From Viola odorata (Eukaryota > Streptophyta > Magnoliopsida > Malpighiales > Violaceae): 64,000 bases of DNA. Below, one piece after another: positions 20,788 to 31,700 of this stretch. A program made the position numbers and the translations under genes. The stretch spans positions 42,281,105 through 42,345,104 of the forward strand of contig OY829542.1 in assembly GCA_963691705.1 (NCBI GenBank), read 5' to 3'. The notes under the pieces were generated by a model, which had not been told where the DNA came from, made no database searches, and saw only the letters and a list, made by a program, of their open reading frames with translations. Position 1 is the stretch's first letter. Every line of letters starts with the position of its first letter.

Positions 20788-20794
20788 TATAAAT
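20788..20794 (+). promoter_or_regulatory. TATA box of as1, Tat-B
   Basis: TATAAAT in CCTATAAATTGAAG, 54 bases before the as1 start. Conserved with 19630-19636 and 4896-4902. Confidence 0.5.
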
Positions 20795-20841
20795 TGAAGT
20801 TTCTTCGCATTTTCTCGTCCCTTTCTTTTTCATATTTCGCT

Positions 20842-21225
20842 ATGGATGAGCTGACCCGAAATTTCCTGATCTCCAAAACCTTGACCTTGAAAAACCTTAC
20901 TGAAGGGGACATCGGCTTCCTGGAGAGGATGATCACCAAGACCTCAGAGGATGTCCTGGAACTGCAGGGGGTATTGACCCCTATTTTGTCTAAACAGCTG
21001 GGAGTATCTTTGGAGGACTTTAGTCCTTTGGAGAGCTTGGCGAAGATGGCCACCAACACTGCTCACCTTGATGTGGTTGCCTCGATGTTGGAGCAGAGGA
21101 AGGACTTACTGTCCTGCTGCCTGAAGGGCATGAGGGCCTGCTCTGCTGAGCTGACCTCCGTCGCTGACGGTTTGAGGGATATTCCCGTCGTGCTAGGGGA
21201 AGATGATGCTGGGTCCAATGCCTGA
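20842..21225 (+). CDS. as1 of Tat-B, 127 aa
   Basis: Open frame from MDELTRNFLISKTLTLKN to EDDAGSNA. An in-frame ATG 16 codons earlier (20794) overlaps the TATA box and is not conserved, so the later start is chosen. The protein is diverged from the Tat-A copy, mainly in its second half (ATNTAHLDVVASMLEQR), yet unbroken. No known domain. It is transcribed away from the 3' LTR and opposite to gag-pol. Confidence 0.65.
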   Translation: MDELTRNFLISKTLTLKNLTEGDIGFLERMITKTSEDVLELQGVLTPILSKQLGVSLEDFSPLESLAKMATNTAHLDVVASMLEQRKDLLSCCLKGMRACSAELTSVADGLRDIPVVLGEDDAGSNA

Positions 21226-21727
21226 CCGCTGCCTTTGTTTCCTCCTATTGCTTCTCTCTTATGCTTCCATGTACATATCTGAACGCTAAGGCCGCTCAGG
21301 TCATAAATAAATGGTTGTTTTTACTTTTCCCAGTCTTCTTTTTTCTCGTTTATTTTCTTACTGCATTGGCTAAATATGTTGGTGGCAAGCCCAACTGAAA
21401 ATGAGTCTTCCTCGAGATGTACCATTTCAGTGGTTGTGTTCCGGGAATTAGCAATGAATGTTTTGACTCAACTGTTTCCAGAGCCGCCTCTCCAAGGGTA
21501 AGTGGTTGGGTGGTTATTTGGTGCCTTTTGGTTGGCGCATTTAGTGAGCAGGTATGCTGGTGTCGGATCAGATTCTGCTATTGCGGTTATTTTTCCCAGG
21601 CATTTTAACTGATTTCTCAGGATCCGCTCGAGGATCCGAGCACTTCCTCGGCTATTTAAGGGAAATGCTTTCCCCTTTCCCTGTTCATCTTCATCCTTTC
21701 CTTCTCTTTGCTTTTTTGCAGGTTGGA

Positions 21728-22181
21728 ATGGCAGGTTTTTACAGGCGTGATTCCTTGCCAACTCCTCCGACTTTGCGCGGATTCAGATGATTCTCCTCTG
21801 ACACCACCGTGGAGACCTACCAAGTGTCTTGCCAGACGCCAGGGTCACAAGAAACCAATGAAAGTGAAGAAGCAGACCTTTGAGTCCTTCTTTGCCGGCT
21901 TTGTGCCCCACTACCTGATGCTATCGAAAGGTGATGAGACGTCCCCGTCTGCCCTTCCTCCTCCTTTCGAGAAAGAGGCTCTTACTCATGGCACTGATTT
22001 GAGGCCAGCAGCTTCTACTATTAGGGAGAGTTCTCGTGCCCGTTATGACAAGATGGTAGCCCACGCGACAAAGCTTGTGCCTAAACCTGCCGAGTATTCC
22101 TTTTCCTACAACAGTGGGTTACCATCGTCCCCGGAGGACTATGATTACTGCTATGACGCGGGCTGGGCTGATGAGGATTAA
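21728..22181 (+). pseudogene. as2 of Tat-B, one frameshift
   Basis: It starts MAGFYRRDSLPTPPT at 21728. After about 17 codons the frame shifts by one, and the homologous reading continues as DSDDSPLTPPWRP to a stop at 22181. The C-terminus ends in an acidic GWADED like the WPDED of Tat-A. The middle (KCLARRQGHKKPMKVKK) is basic. The family has no known domain. A TATTTAAG box lies at about 21652-21659. Confidence 0.5.
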
Positions 22182-22672
22182 TGCCTTTGTGTTGTATATG
22201 CCTGTTGGCATTTTATGAATGAGATGATATTTTCTGCCTTTTTCTTTTGTCGTTATTTTCCGTTAGCCTGCTGGTCTTGTTGACAGCCAACGCAAGCGGG
22301 GGGCCTTGCCGAGGCAATCGTTTCGTAGTTACTTTGACTGGGTCAACTCTGTCGCCCTTTTGGGGAATCACGACGAATAACTTCTCTTTTTCAACTTTCT
22401 TTAATGCGCTTCCATGTGGCCAACTTCTTTTTACACACGTCTCCGCGCGATTGGTGGCTCAATTAATGCGGTGGCATTTTAATCCTTTAAGAAGGGCCAT
22501 TTTCTTTTTTCAAAAGTTTTGCCCTTGCTTCGAATTTTTCCTCTTATCTTCCTTCGTCTTCTTCCTCGAATATCTTTCCGGCCGCCTGTCATCGCCCGCC
22601 GATTCCTCTGTAAATCTTCCCTTTCAAGGTACCAATTCAATCCTTCTCATATTTTCTTTTTCCTGGTTTATT

Positions 22673-24789
22673 ATGGCTAGAAATAGACCTCGCTAGGTTA
22701 TCTGGAAACCCATGGATCCAGAGGTCGTGCAATCATCCAGTATTTTTACATGCAATGTGGTTCTGAAAGCCGAACTGGAGGAACATGGTATTACCTTTCC
22801 TCCTGGGTATGAGCCTTTTGTCCCTGGAAGTGATATGCGGCTCCATAATCCGGCGTGGGGTTACAGTAGGCTTCTTTACTTTAAGATGTTCCTTTACGAT
22901 TTCCGCTTTCCTGTTCATGAATCGATACTAACGCTGCTGCGGGAGTATAACCTTAATCCTGCCCAGATAACTCCCTCTTCCTGGTGTGCGGTTTATGCTT
23001 TTCTTCGCGCTTGCGAGTTGAAGAACATTTCTACCCCATCTCTCAATTTATTTCGCAAATTCTTTAGTTTGAATTGCCATAATTGTTTAATCGAAATTAC
23101 TCCTCGATGGGATGATGCGTTCGTGCAGTCACTCTGGCAGCGTTTTCACGGCTTTAAGAAGGGTGTAGCTGATTGGAAAAGCAGTTTCTTTGTTCTGGAG
23201 CTACCGTCCCGTTTGTGGCGTCTTAATTTCAACCAGGAACTGATAGGCCCCATTTGGTCGAATCCCTCGATATTGACCAGGGCTGAGTTAGGGCAAGCTA
23301 ACGCCCTATTAGACGAAGATACTCACTACCGCATCCGCGACTTTGCTTTGTTCAAGCCTCTAGAGGAGTGTGCTATGGGTGAGTCTGCCTCTTTTCGCAC
23401 TCTCTTTGCTTTTATCTTTGCGCGTTTCTTTTGTTATAAGGTGCTAACGGTTAACTCCCAGGTGACTCTGGCGCTCCTTTAAATGTAACGCCACTTCAAA
23501 CTTTACCATCCTCCCCCCCTGCCGAGGGCTCCAGTCAGGGTAGCGTTCGACCCCCGAGGAGGAGAGTCAAGACGGTTGCTCGGGGAGGGCGGAGGCCCGT
23601 CAGCTCTGCCCGAGCTTCTCGCTTTGTGGAAGATTGGCTACCAGATCGTCGCAAGAGGACGAACTCCAGTCCAACCGCAACGAGGGTGATTGCTAGTGAT
23701 GATGAGGATGTGGATGTCAAATCGGACCTTTGTCACGCTTCTTCATTGCGCCGGAAGAAACCTCGATTGACCACGAACGAGCAGGCCACCGGGACATCTT
23801 CTGTAGATGCAGCAACTGCTCCTATCCCTGACGTTTCGCCTGAGACGAGTGCCTTTCAACCGGTGAAAGTTACTGAGGCACCGGCTGCCACTTGCTCTAC
23901 CGAGGCGGAGGTCCCTCCGACGGCATGTCCTCTTCCTACAGTTGACACTCCCGATTCTCCAATTTCTCATTGCATTCCTGACGTAGTGGCAACGTCTTCT
24001 GTTGCGGATTCAACCGCTGGGCTACCGCCTAAACCCCTTCCACAACTGTTCTTTTCTCCCATCACGAATGTTTTTTCCCAGAGTTCTTCTCCGACTCCCT
24101 CAATCAATCTTTCATATGGCGGCCCTAACGAGACCCCGTCCTATCGTATGAATTTGAAGGGATTCTGCTTTGATGGTCTTCGTGCTGTCGGGGTTCCCCA
24201 ACCTTTTTCCAGAGATGAGTTTACTGCGCCTTTGATAGGGGAGATGCTGGGCTCCCAGAAGGAGAAGGAGAAATTTCTTCAGCTTCCTCCGACGGCCCGT
24301 CTCCGCCATGTGATGAATGATTCTCTGGATTTCTTCCGTCACCTGAACTATCTGTTCGAGATTCATGATCGCGAGTCACGCCATTTCTCCAACGCGTTGT
24401 GTGTTAAGAAAGTGCAGCTTGAAAAAGCGGTAGACCAGACAAGGTTGCTAACATGTCTCTGCGACGAGTCGCAGAAAGAATTGAACAGAGAGAGGTCTGT
24501 CAGGAAAGCAAAGATGGAAGTTCTAGAGGCAGAGTTTGCGCTGGAGAAGAAGAAGAATCTCCTTCTTCGCGAAGAGATATCAGCTCGAGACGAGGAGTCC
24601 GCTACGACATCATTAAAGGAGGAATGGTGGAAGAAGAAGGTCTTGGAAGTCTTCGTTTCTGGATTCACAACCCGTTTCAAGGGTAATTCTTCTAACCCTG
24701 CCCAGGTTGCTGATTATATTTCTACCGTGATGGATGAGGTTAGCAAAGGCAGGATTGGTCCTTCTGCCCCAGAAGGGGAAAAGGGCTAA
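22673..24789 (+). CDS. asX of Tat-B, spliced antisense gene, open from 22712
   Basis: CDS is 22712-23378 joined to 23462-24789, 664 aa, with no stop. Residues 1-222 form a domain (HGITFPPGYEP, FPVHESILTLL, NPAQITPSSW, LELPSRLWRLNF) resembling the plant 'putative gypsy type transposon' family. Residues about 223-350 are a basic then Pro/Ser/Thr-rich linker. A conserved block (SYRMNLKGFCFDGLRAVGVP) and a long Glu/Lys coiled coil follow. An in-frame ATG at 22673 would add 13 residues, but a TAG at 22694 intervenes. Tat-A has a different stop in the same extension, so the ancestral protein was probably longer. This is the best-preserved large antisense gene. Its role is unknown; a structural or regulatory protein that helps the element is plausible. 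Confidence 0.65.
23379..23461 (+). other. intron of asX, Tat-B
   Basis: 83 nt, donor ATGG|GTGAGT and acceptor ACTCCCAG. The unspliced frame reaches a stop soon after, while splicing gives the Gly-Asp junction conserved in Tat-A and Tat-A0. In Tat-C the donor is mutated to ATAAGT. Confidence 0.6.
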
Positions 24790-25445
24790 CGTCAGCGATT
24801 GGGGCGCCGCTTTGCTTTTCGAGAAGTGCCACAACGGGTTTTTGGACCCTCCCTTGTTATTCTTGTTGTTGTCTGCCTCCTTTTATTTTTTTCCTAAAAA
24901 CCATTTGACATTATTCCTTCTGTAATAATGCTGACGCTACGTAGCATTTATCGCACTTGCGTGAATCATTGTGATGCTACCGTTATTTCTTCCCTATCTT
25001 CCTTGTGTCGTCGCGCCGTTTGGCGAGGCCAGCGCTGCTTTTTAGGTCATTAAATGCCGCAGTCCCTCCATTTAATGCACTTTGAAAAGTAATGATGGAA
25101 AAAGACACGTCTTTCCACAAAGAGCCACTTGAAGCAAGTGTCTTCTAGGGAGACACGAACGCTGAAGCGTTTCATTATTGCTTTTAAACTTGTACCTTCT
25201 TGCGCGTGCCCTATTTCCCGACGCGCTGCTTTGCCATGTGTCTATTGTTGATTGGTCACGCCCTTTCAGGGTTATATATGATGTTTTCTCCTCCTCCTTT
25301 TTTCTTTTTTAATCTCCTCTCTCGCACGCTGCTGCCTTTTGGACAAATAACTCGTGCCGCTCTCTCTTTCTGGTCTGAGACTCCTGGTGTTCTCTTTGCG
25401 AAGGTACACACCCTTTCTTTCCTCGTCACTTCTCTTTTATTGGGC
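24790..25445 (+). promoter_or_regulatory. asX-asY spacer with asY promoter, Tat-B
   Basis: Non-coding. It contains a 16-bp palindrome AAAGACACGTGTCTTT around the G-box at 25106-25111, and TATATAT at 25273-25279, about 170 bases before the asY start at 25446. ORFs predicted inside are not conserved. Confidence 0.5.
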
Positions 25446-27706
25446 ATGGCTAAAACTAAGAAGTCTTTCGAGGAAGGGGATCCTCAAGGGTTCGCCGGGG
25501 AAGAAAAAATTAATATTACCCCCACTTCCCTCTATACTCTGCCCTTAGTTAATCGCAAGCTTGCTGAGTGCAATGCGCGATTTCCCAAAGAATATCCCAT
25601 GCGCTGCTTCTGAATCACTTCGCCTGAACAACGTTCTGCCCGGTAACAGTAGAATATTGTATGCTAAGTTGTTTGATCATGGGTTTTGTCTTCCTCTTGA
25701 CCCGCTTGTCAAGTTGTTGTTGGCTGATTCTGATTTGGCTCCGGCTCAGTTGAGCCCTAACGCGATTTGCGTTTTTAGTGCCTTTGCCGCACTGTGCCGT
25801 TTCAAGGGGATCGAGTCTCCCACTTTGGCCTTGCTTCATGACATTTTCCAGTTGTATTCTCGTAAGGGGGTGATATCAATATCCCCTCATTATGAAGATT
25901 GCTCATTGAAGCCCTTTACTTGGAAGCTTATGGGCATCGAGTCTTCTGTTCCTCATTGGAAAGAAGAATTTTTCATTATTGATTTGCCCGAGCCGTTATG
26001 GAGGGCCGGCTTCAATGAGAAAATTAAAGATGGAGCTTGGGGCCATCGGAAACCCCTTTTTGATCCAGAAGATGGTTGGTTGAAGACGCTACTTCAATTA
26101 GATTTCAGCATTGATGCCCGAAAAGTGGCTAACGGTCTGGATATGGAACAGTGCAAGAAGGGTGAGCGTTTGACCTTTTTCTTTTGTATTGCCAAGAGGT
26201 ACTAACGCTAATTTCCGGAGGAAAAGGAAACAGGAACAAAGGTAGAAAGCTGCAGCCGAAGCCAGGGCTGCTGCTGCCGCTGCGGAAGGAGAAAACAGTG
26301 CTACCGCTACCGCTACCGCTACCGCTACGGGCACTACCCAATCGCCGCCTCCTCGCACCCTTGTTGCAAGGAAGAAAAGGGCGAGGAAAACACGTGTCAC
26401 GCAACCCGTTTCCTCCCAAACTGTTGTTTGTTCAGGGGCGACAGCTGATCCCATTCCTATCGGAGTACCTCTTGTTTCTTCAGTCACCCAGGTATGCATT
26501 CATTTCTTTCTACGGTTTTCTTCTATTCCGCATAATTTTCTTATCATACTCTGCGTTTTCTAGGAAGCTGCCACTGTTTTTGCTCAGTGAACCTCTCAAG
26601 GTGACATGTCTGTCGTTGAGATCCTTCGAGAGCGTCAGAAGAGGGCTCGCTATGAGCTTCAGCACAGCCCCTCTTCTTCTGTTGCTAATCCTTCTCTAAA
26701 TCTCCCTGAGGGCGAGGGTATTCCTGCTGACCAATCGCAGGGTATTGATTTCGGTGGTGGTCCTCACATTTTAGGTGGTTCCTCAATCTTCTCTACCACG
26801 ACAGGCTATAACCCGAGTGCCCTTAATCTTGAAGCACTTGGGGGAGACGGGTCCCCTGTGCCTAACGCGGGAGGTTCCAGCAGTCGACCTCCTTCTCCTA
26901 CCGCTCTGCTCTTTGTCCCGATGTCTCCTCCCCCTATCGCGAGAAGTGGCCCTGCTCCCGCTTTGATAGCCGGTGTCTCTCATTATAGTCCTCCCCTCAT
27001 GCCTACTCATCATCTTAGTTTGCGCTCCTTCAGGGACAACATTTTGCAGTTTCCTGCCGAGGCTGATCACGATACCATCCTCGCGTCTACCTCTTATCTG
27101 GCGGCCGAAATTATGTCTCTTCCAAGGGAGAGGGATGCCTTCGTGGCTAGGAGCGAGCAGGAGCGTATAAACTTTCTTCGCTCCCAAGCATTATTTGTAT
27201 TCTGCCATCTCCATTACATGGATGAGGAGAATGCTAGGGTCATAGCAAACGGATAGGGAGAGACAAACAGGTTGCTGAACGAGCGGCAGAGTTTTGTGGA
27301 TGCCCTTAATGTTGCCAACCAAGAAACAGAGACTGTCCGATAGGAGGTGACGACTGTTTAGCAAGAGCTAGAGGCTGTCAAGCTTGCTCTGGAGGAGGAG
27401 AAACGGAAGAGTGCCAATATGACCGAACGCCTTTCTCGGGAGGAGAATGAGTTGCGTCAGGAGAGGCAGAGGAATGCCGAGCTATCTGCCGATCTTACTC
27501 TAAACGCTGAGAAGAACCAGTGGTACTTGAAGGAAGACGGAGGGCTCATGTCGGAGGCTTTGATGCATCATTATGGGGTAGAAAAACTCCGTATTGATGA
27601 TCTCTCTGCGTATTTTGATAGGAGAATCCCCACTGTTACTGATGACGGCTTCTATCAATGGAAATCGCAACAGCAAGGAGGAATCAATGCACCACCCGCT
27701 CCTTAG
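25446..27706 (+). pseudogene. asY of Tat-B, decayed spliced gene
   Basis: It starts MAKTKKSFEEGD at 25446 and frameshifts near 25600 before SESLRLNNVLPGN. The domain shared with asX runs to about 26160, ending at donor AAGG|GTGAGC. The first acceptor has been lost in a deletion of about 46 nt near 26210, and exon 2 (basic, with an Ala-Thr repeat of ACCGCT units at 26300-26325) has a TAG. Intron 2 (about 26491-26562) keeps its GT...AG. Exon 3 is Pro/Ser-rich, then a coiled coil interrupted by several stops between 27256 and 27360, ending NQWYLKEDGG...APPAP at 27706. Not functional as it stands. Confidence 0.6.
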
Positions 27707-28175
27707 GCTTTTGAGTTTAGATGTATTCTGATTTTTGCGGCTGATGAGCCCTTCCTTGTTTTGTAATATTGACAATATCACTCCTTGCCTTGGTTAGGCC
27801 ACCCCTTTTGAACGGAATTTCCTTGTCTGCTTTGTTTCATAATACTGCTTGCGCGATTATTCACCCGTGGTGTTTGCTGCTGCGTTTCAGTAGATATGCC
27901 CATTTTGCTCTCGCATGTCTTTTCGTACAAATTCCTCAGCTGCCTTTTTGATGGCCTTATCATTGCCTTCTGATAGCATTTCCAAGAATGAATCGGCGTT
28001 ACTCACACTCATGCCGCTCTCTGTTGTTAGGGGAAGCTTTCTTGTCCCGTTAGGCCTGCTGCGACGGTGTTTTTGCAGTATGGATGCCTTTCCAGCCTTA
28101 CTTCACCGGGTATCGACCGCTCAGTTACTAGCTGGGGTATCCTTTCCTTCCTTTCGTCAAAGATTGGCTTGGGGA
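27707..28175. other. asY 3' flank in Tat-B
   Basis: Non-coding interval between the asY stop and the tandem array. I see no conserved gene. It probably holds the asY 3' end. Confidence 0.4.
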
Positions 28176-28669
28176 GTGCCTCGTCTTAGTGAGCTGTCTG
28201 ATCAGGACCAACCATCACAAGGATAGGATTTTCACTCCCAAGCGTTGAAACCTCGCGTCTCTGGAACGTGCCTCGTCTCAATGGGCCGTCTGTGTGAGCA
28301 CGGTTACCACAAGGATAGGATTTTCACTTCCAGGACGGAGTTGGTCTCTCCTTGGGGTCGTGCCTCGCCTTAATGGGTCGTCTATGTGAGCACAGTTGCC
28401 ACAAGGATAGGATTTTCACTCCCAAGGATACCGGGGCGTTCCTCGTCTTAATGGGTCGTCTATGTGAGCACGGTTGCCACAAGGATAGGATTTTCACTCC
28501 CGGGGGCGTTTGGGGTCGTGCCTCGTCTTAATGGGCTGTCTATGGGAGCACGGTTACCACAAGGATAGGATTTTCACTCCCAACGCTTAGCCATGCCAGG
28601 GCGTGCCTCGTCTTAGTGAGTTGTCTGATCAGGACCAGCCATCACAAGGATAGGATTTTCACTCCTGGC
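28176..28669 (+). repeat. six-unit tandem array between the 3' ends of asY and pol (Tat-B)
   Basis: Each unit begins GTGCCTCGTCTTARTGGG and ends CACAAGGATAGGATTTTCAC, with a variable spacer between units. The first and last units share a distinct middle (CTGATCAGGACC), and the inner four share TATGTGAGCACGGTT. The array lies exactly between the convergent genes. Tat-C has the same six-unit arrangement at 44090-44577. Such 3' arrays are known in Tat elements and can seed satellites. Confidence 0.8.
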
Positions 28670-28757
28670 ACTCTTCACTATCTATATTTTATCAACAGCA
28701 AACGCACAGGAAAATATATCTTGTTAGAATAGCATTGATATTACCAGATAGGATGGG

Positions 28758-31700
28758 CTAGTTCCTGGTGTGGTATAGCTTCAGCCGAGCTATATTCCAA
28801 GAGTTCTGCAGGGGCATTCCATCGAGCGTTTCCAAGTGGTAAGCTCCTCTTCCCACGACACGGGTGACGCGATACGGTCCATCCCAGTTTGGGTTGAGTT
28901 TTCCCATGCGTTGCCCTGCCGCTCGTCTATCTCTGAGCACTAAATCTCTAGCTTTGAGCAATCGCTCTCTCACTTGCCGGTTGTGGTATTGTGCCATTTT
29001 TCTTTTGTAGTGCATAGTTTTCAGGAGAGTTTCCTCGTGTGTTTCCGGTAGGGCCTCAAGGTTAGCACGTAACCTTTCCTCATTATTTTCTTCTTTGAAA
29101 TGAGCCACCCGAAGGCTCATCGTTCTGATCTCAACCGGTGTGACAGCTTCGGTTCCGAATGCTAACGCAAATGGGGTCTCTCCAGTGTCGGCCTTGACAG
29201 TCATGCGATAGGCCCATAGTACGTATGGCAGTTCGTCTGGCCATTTCTTTTTGGAACCTTCCAGGTTTCTTTTGATGCCACTAAGGATGCTGCGGTTGGT
29301 TACTTCTGCCTGGCCGTTGGTTTGAGGGTGCGCCACGGAAGAGAACCTTTGTTCGATCTGAAATTCCGCACACTGATCCCTGAAGAATTAGCTTGTGAAC
29401 TGCGTTCCATTGTCGCTAACCAGTATGCGCGGCACCCCGAATCGCATAATGACTTGGTGTTTGAAAAAATGCCAAAAATTTTCAGTGGTGATGGTGGCTA
29501 GCGCCTCGGCTTCGGTCCATTTTGTGAAGTAGTCTACCGCCACGACCACGAATTTCAACTGAAATCTAGCCTTTGGAAAAGGGCCTAAAATGTCAATGCC
29601 CCATTTGGCAAACGGGCATGGAGCGGTTATTTCTGAAATTTGCACGGCCAGTTTTCGAGGAATCTTAGCATATTCCTGACATTTTTGACAGGTTTTCACG
29701 AAGTTATGGCAATCTCCTCGTATGGTGGGCCAGTAGAATCCCGACCGAAAGACTTGGGCTGCCAGTGTATCGCTGGCGATGTGTATGCCGCATATCCCTT
29801 CGTGAATTTCTCGCAACACATGCAAACCTTCTTGTTCCGTTATGCATTTAGCGGCTTGGTGGGAGAAGCACCTCCGTATTAACTCTCCATTGTAATATGT
29901 ACATCGCGTCGCCCGTTTCAGGACTTTCCTTCTTTCCGTAATTTCTTCCGGTAGCCTATCATGTTTCAGATATTCGACCACTGGGATTCTCCAGTCACTT
30001 TCTATTTCCTCCACACAAAACGATGCTTGCTCTTCCATGAAAGAGGGTGTGGATAACTCCCCGTAGTGCACTTCGTTGAGTATGGAGGCTTCCGCGTTGG
30101 CTGCCATCTTGGCGAGACTATCAGCCTCTTCATTATTTTCTCTAGGGATATGTTCAAAGGTGACCCGAGTGCCTTTTCTCTGCATCTCCGACAGCTCACG
30201 CTTTACTTTGGCCAAGTATTGAATCATGATGGGTTCTCGGGCTTGGGAGTTTCCTAGGACTTGATCCATTATCAATTTAGAGTCTCCTCGTATTTTTAGG
30301 CGCAAGCCGCATTCCTCCTCCGCAATGGTAGAGACTTCGACGGAGAAGCTGTTTCCAATTCTGAGTCCTGCCAGCAGCGCTTCGTATTTAGCGGCATTGT
30401 TGGATAACGGCTGCAGGATTCAGATGGCGTATCGCATTTCCATGCCGTCTGGTCCCACCAGGAAAACACCTGCACCTGCTAGCTCTTGATTTTTTGCTAC
30501 GTCCACATGAATAACCCATGAGTCCGCTAACGTTTCCGGGAACGGTAGGCATGAATTTTCTGGTTCTTCCTCTGACAGGTCTGCCGACGCATCTTTGGTG
30601 AATGTGCATTCCGCTATGAAGTCTGCTAACGCTTGGGCTTTAATTGCCGATCTGGCTTTGTACTGCAGCCCGTATTGTTCGAGCTCGATTGCCCAGATCA
30701 ACATCCTCCCTGAAGACTCAGGCTTTCTAAAGATTTTTCTCAGCGGCTGATCAGTAAGCACAGTGACAGGGTGGGCTTGGAAGTATCGGTCCATCTTTCG
30801 CATTGCCTGTATTAGGGCAAGCGCTATCTTCTCGATGCGAGCGTATCGCAGCTCAGCATCTTTCAATATGTGACTAACAAAAAATACAGGGCGATGTACA
30901 TGCCCTTCACTTCGCACAAGGACGGTGCTGACTACCTTGTCAGCTACTCCTAAGTATAGATATAGCTCATCGCCGGACTCAAGCCTCGTTAGCACTAGAT
31001 CGGATGACAAGTAAGCTTTCAGCCCTGCAAACGCATTTTCACATTCCTCTGTCCACCCGAATGGGGCCTTGTTTTGAATGACCTTGAAAAAAGGCAGGCA
31101 TCTCTCGCCTTGCTTAGCTATGAACCGTCCTAACGCGATGATGCGGCCGGTGAGCTTCTATATTTCTTTGACGGTCTGAGGGGATATCATGTCCTGAATG
31201 GCCTTTATCTTTGAAGGGTTGGGTTGGATACCCTTCCGGCTGACCACGTAGCCCAAGAATTTACCCGTTTGGAATGCGAGCATACACTTTCGTGGATTTT
31301 GCTTCATTCTGTACTTTTTCATCACATTGAAAACTTCTTCCAAGTCAGCAAGGTGGTCTTTGAAGCTTCGACTTTTGATCAGGATATCGTCCACGTAAGC
31401 CTCTACATTTTTCCCGATTTGCTTTTCGAAAACCTTATTCGCCATGCGCTGGAACGTTGCCCCGGCATTCTTCAGCCTGAATGGCATTGTGGTGTAGCAA
31501 TATGTAGCCCTAGGGGTGATGAAGGCAGTTTTTTCTTCGTCTTCTATGGCCATAGGGATTTGGTGATACCCGGAGTTGGCATCTAGGGAGCTTAAATAAG
31601 TGTATCCAGCAGTTTGGTCGACCAGCTGATCAATTCGAGGAAGGGGATAGCAATCTTTGGGGCAAGCATTATTTAGATCGGTGAAATCGATGCACATGCG

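Noticed and set aside
28176..28669. Regularly spaced repeats suggesting a CRISPR array
   Set aside because: Units are long, imperfect and tandem with short spacers, inside a plant retrotransposon, with no cas genes. The array is a 3' tandem repeat of a Tat element.
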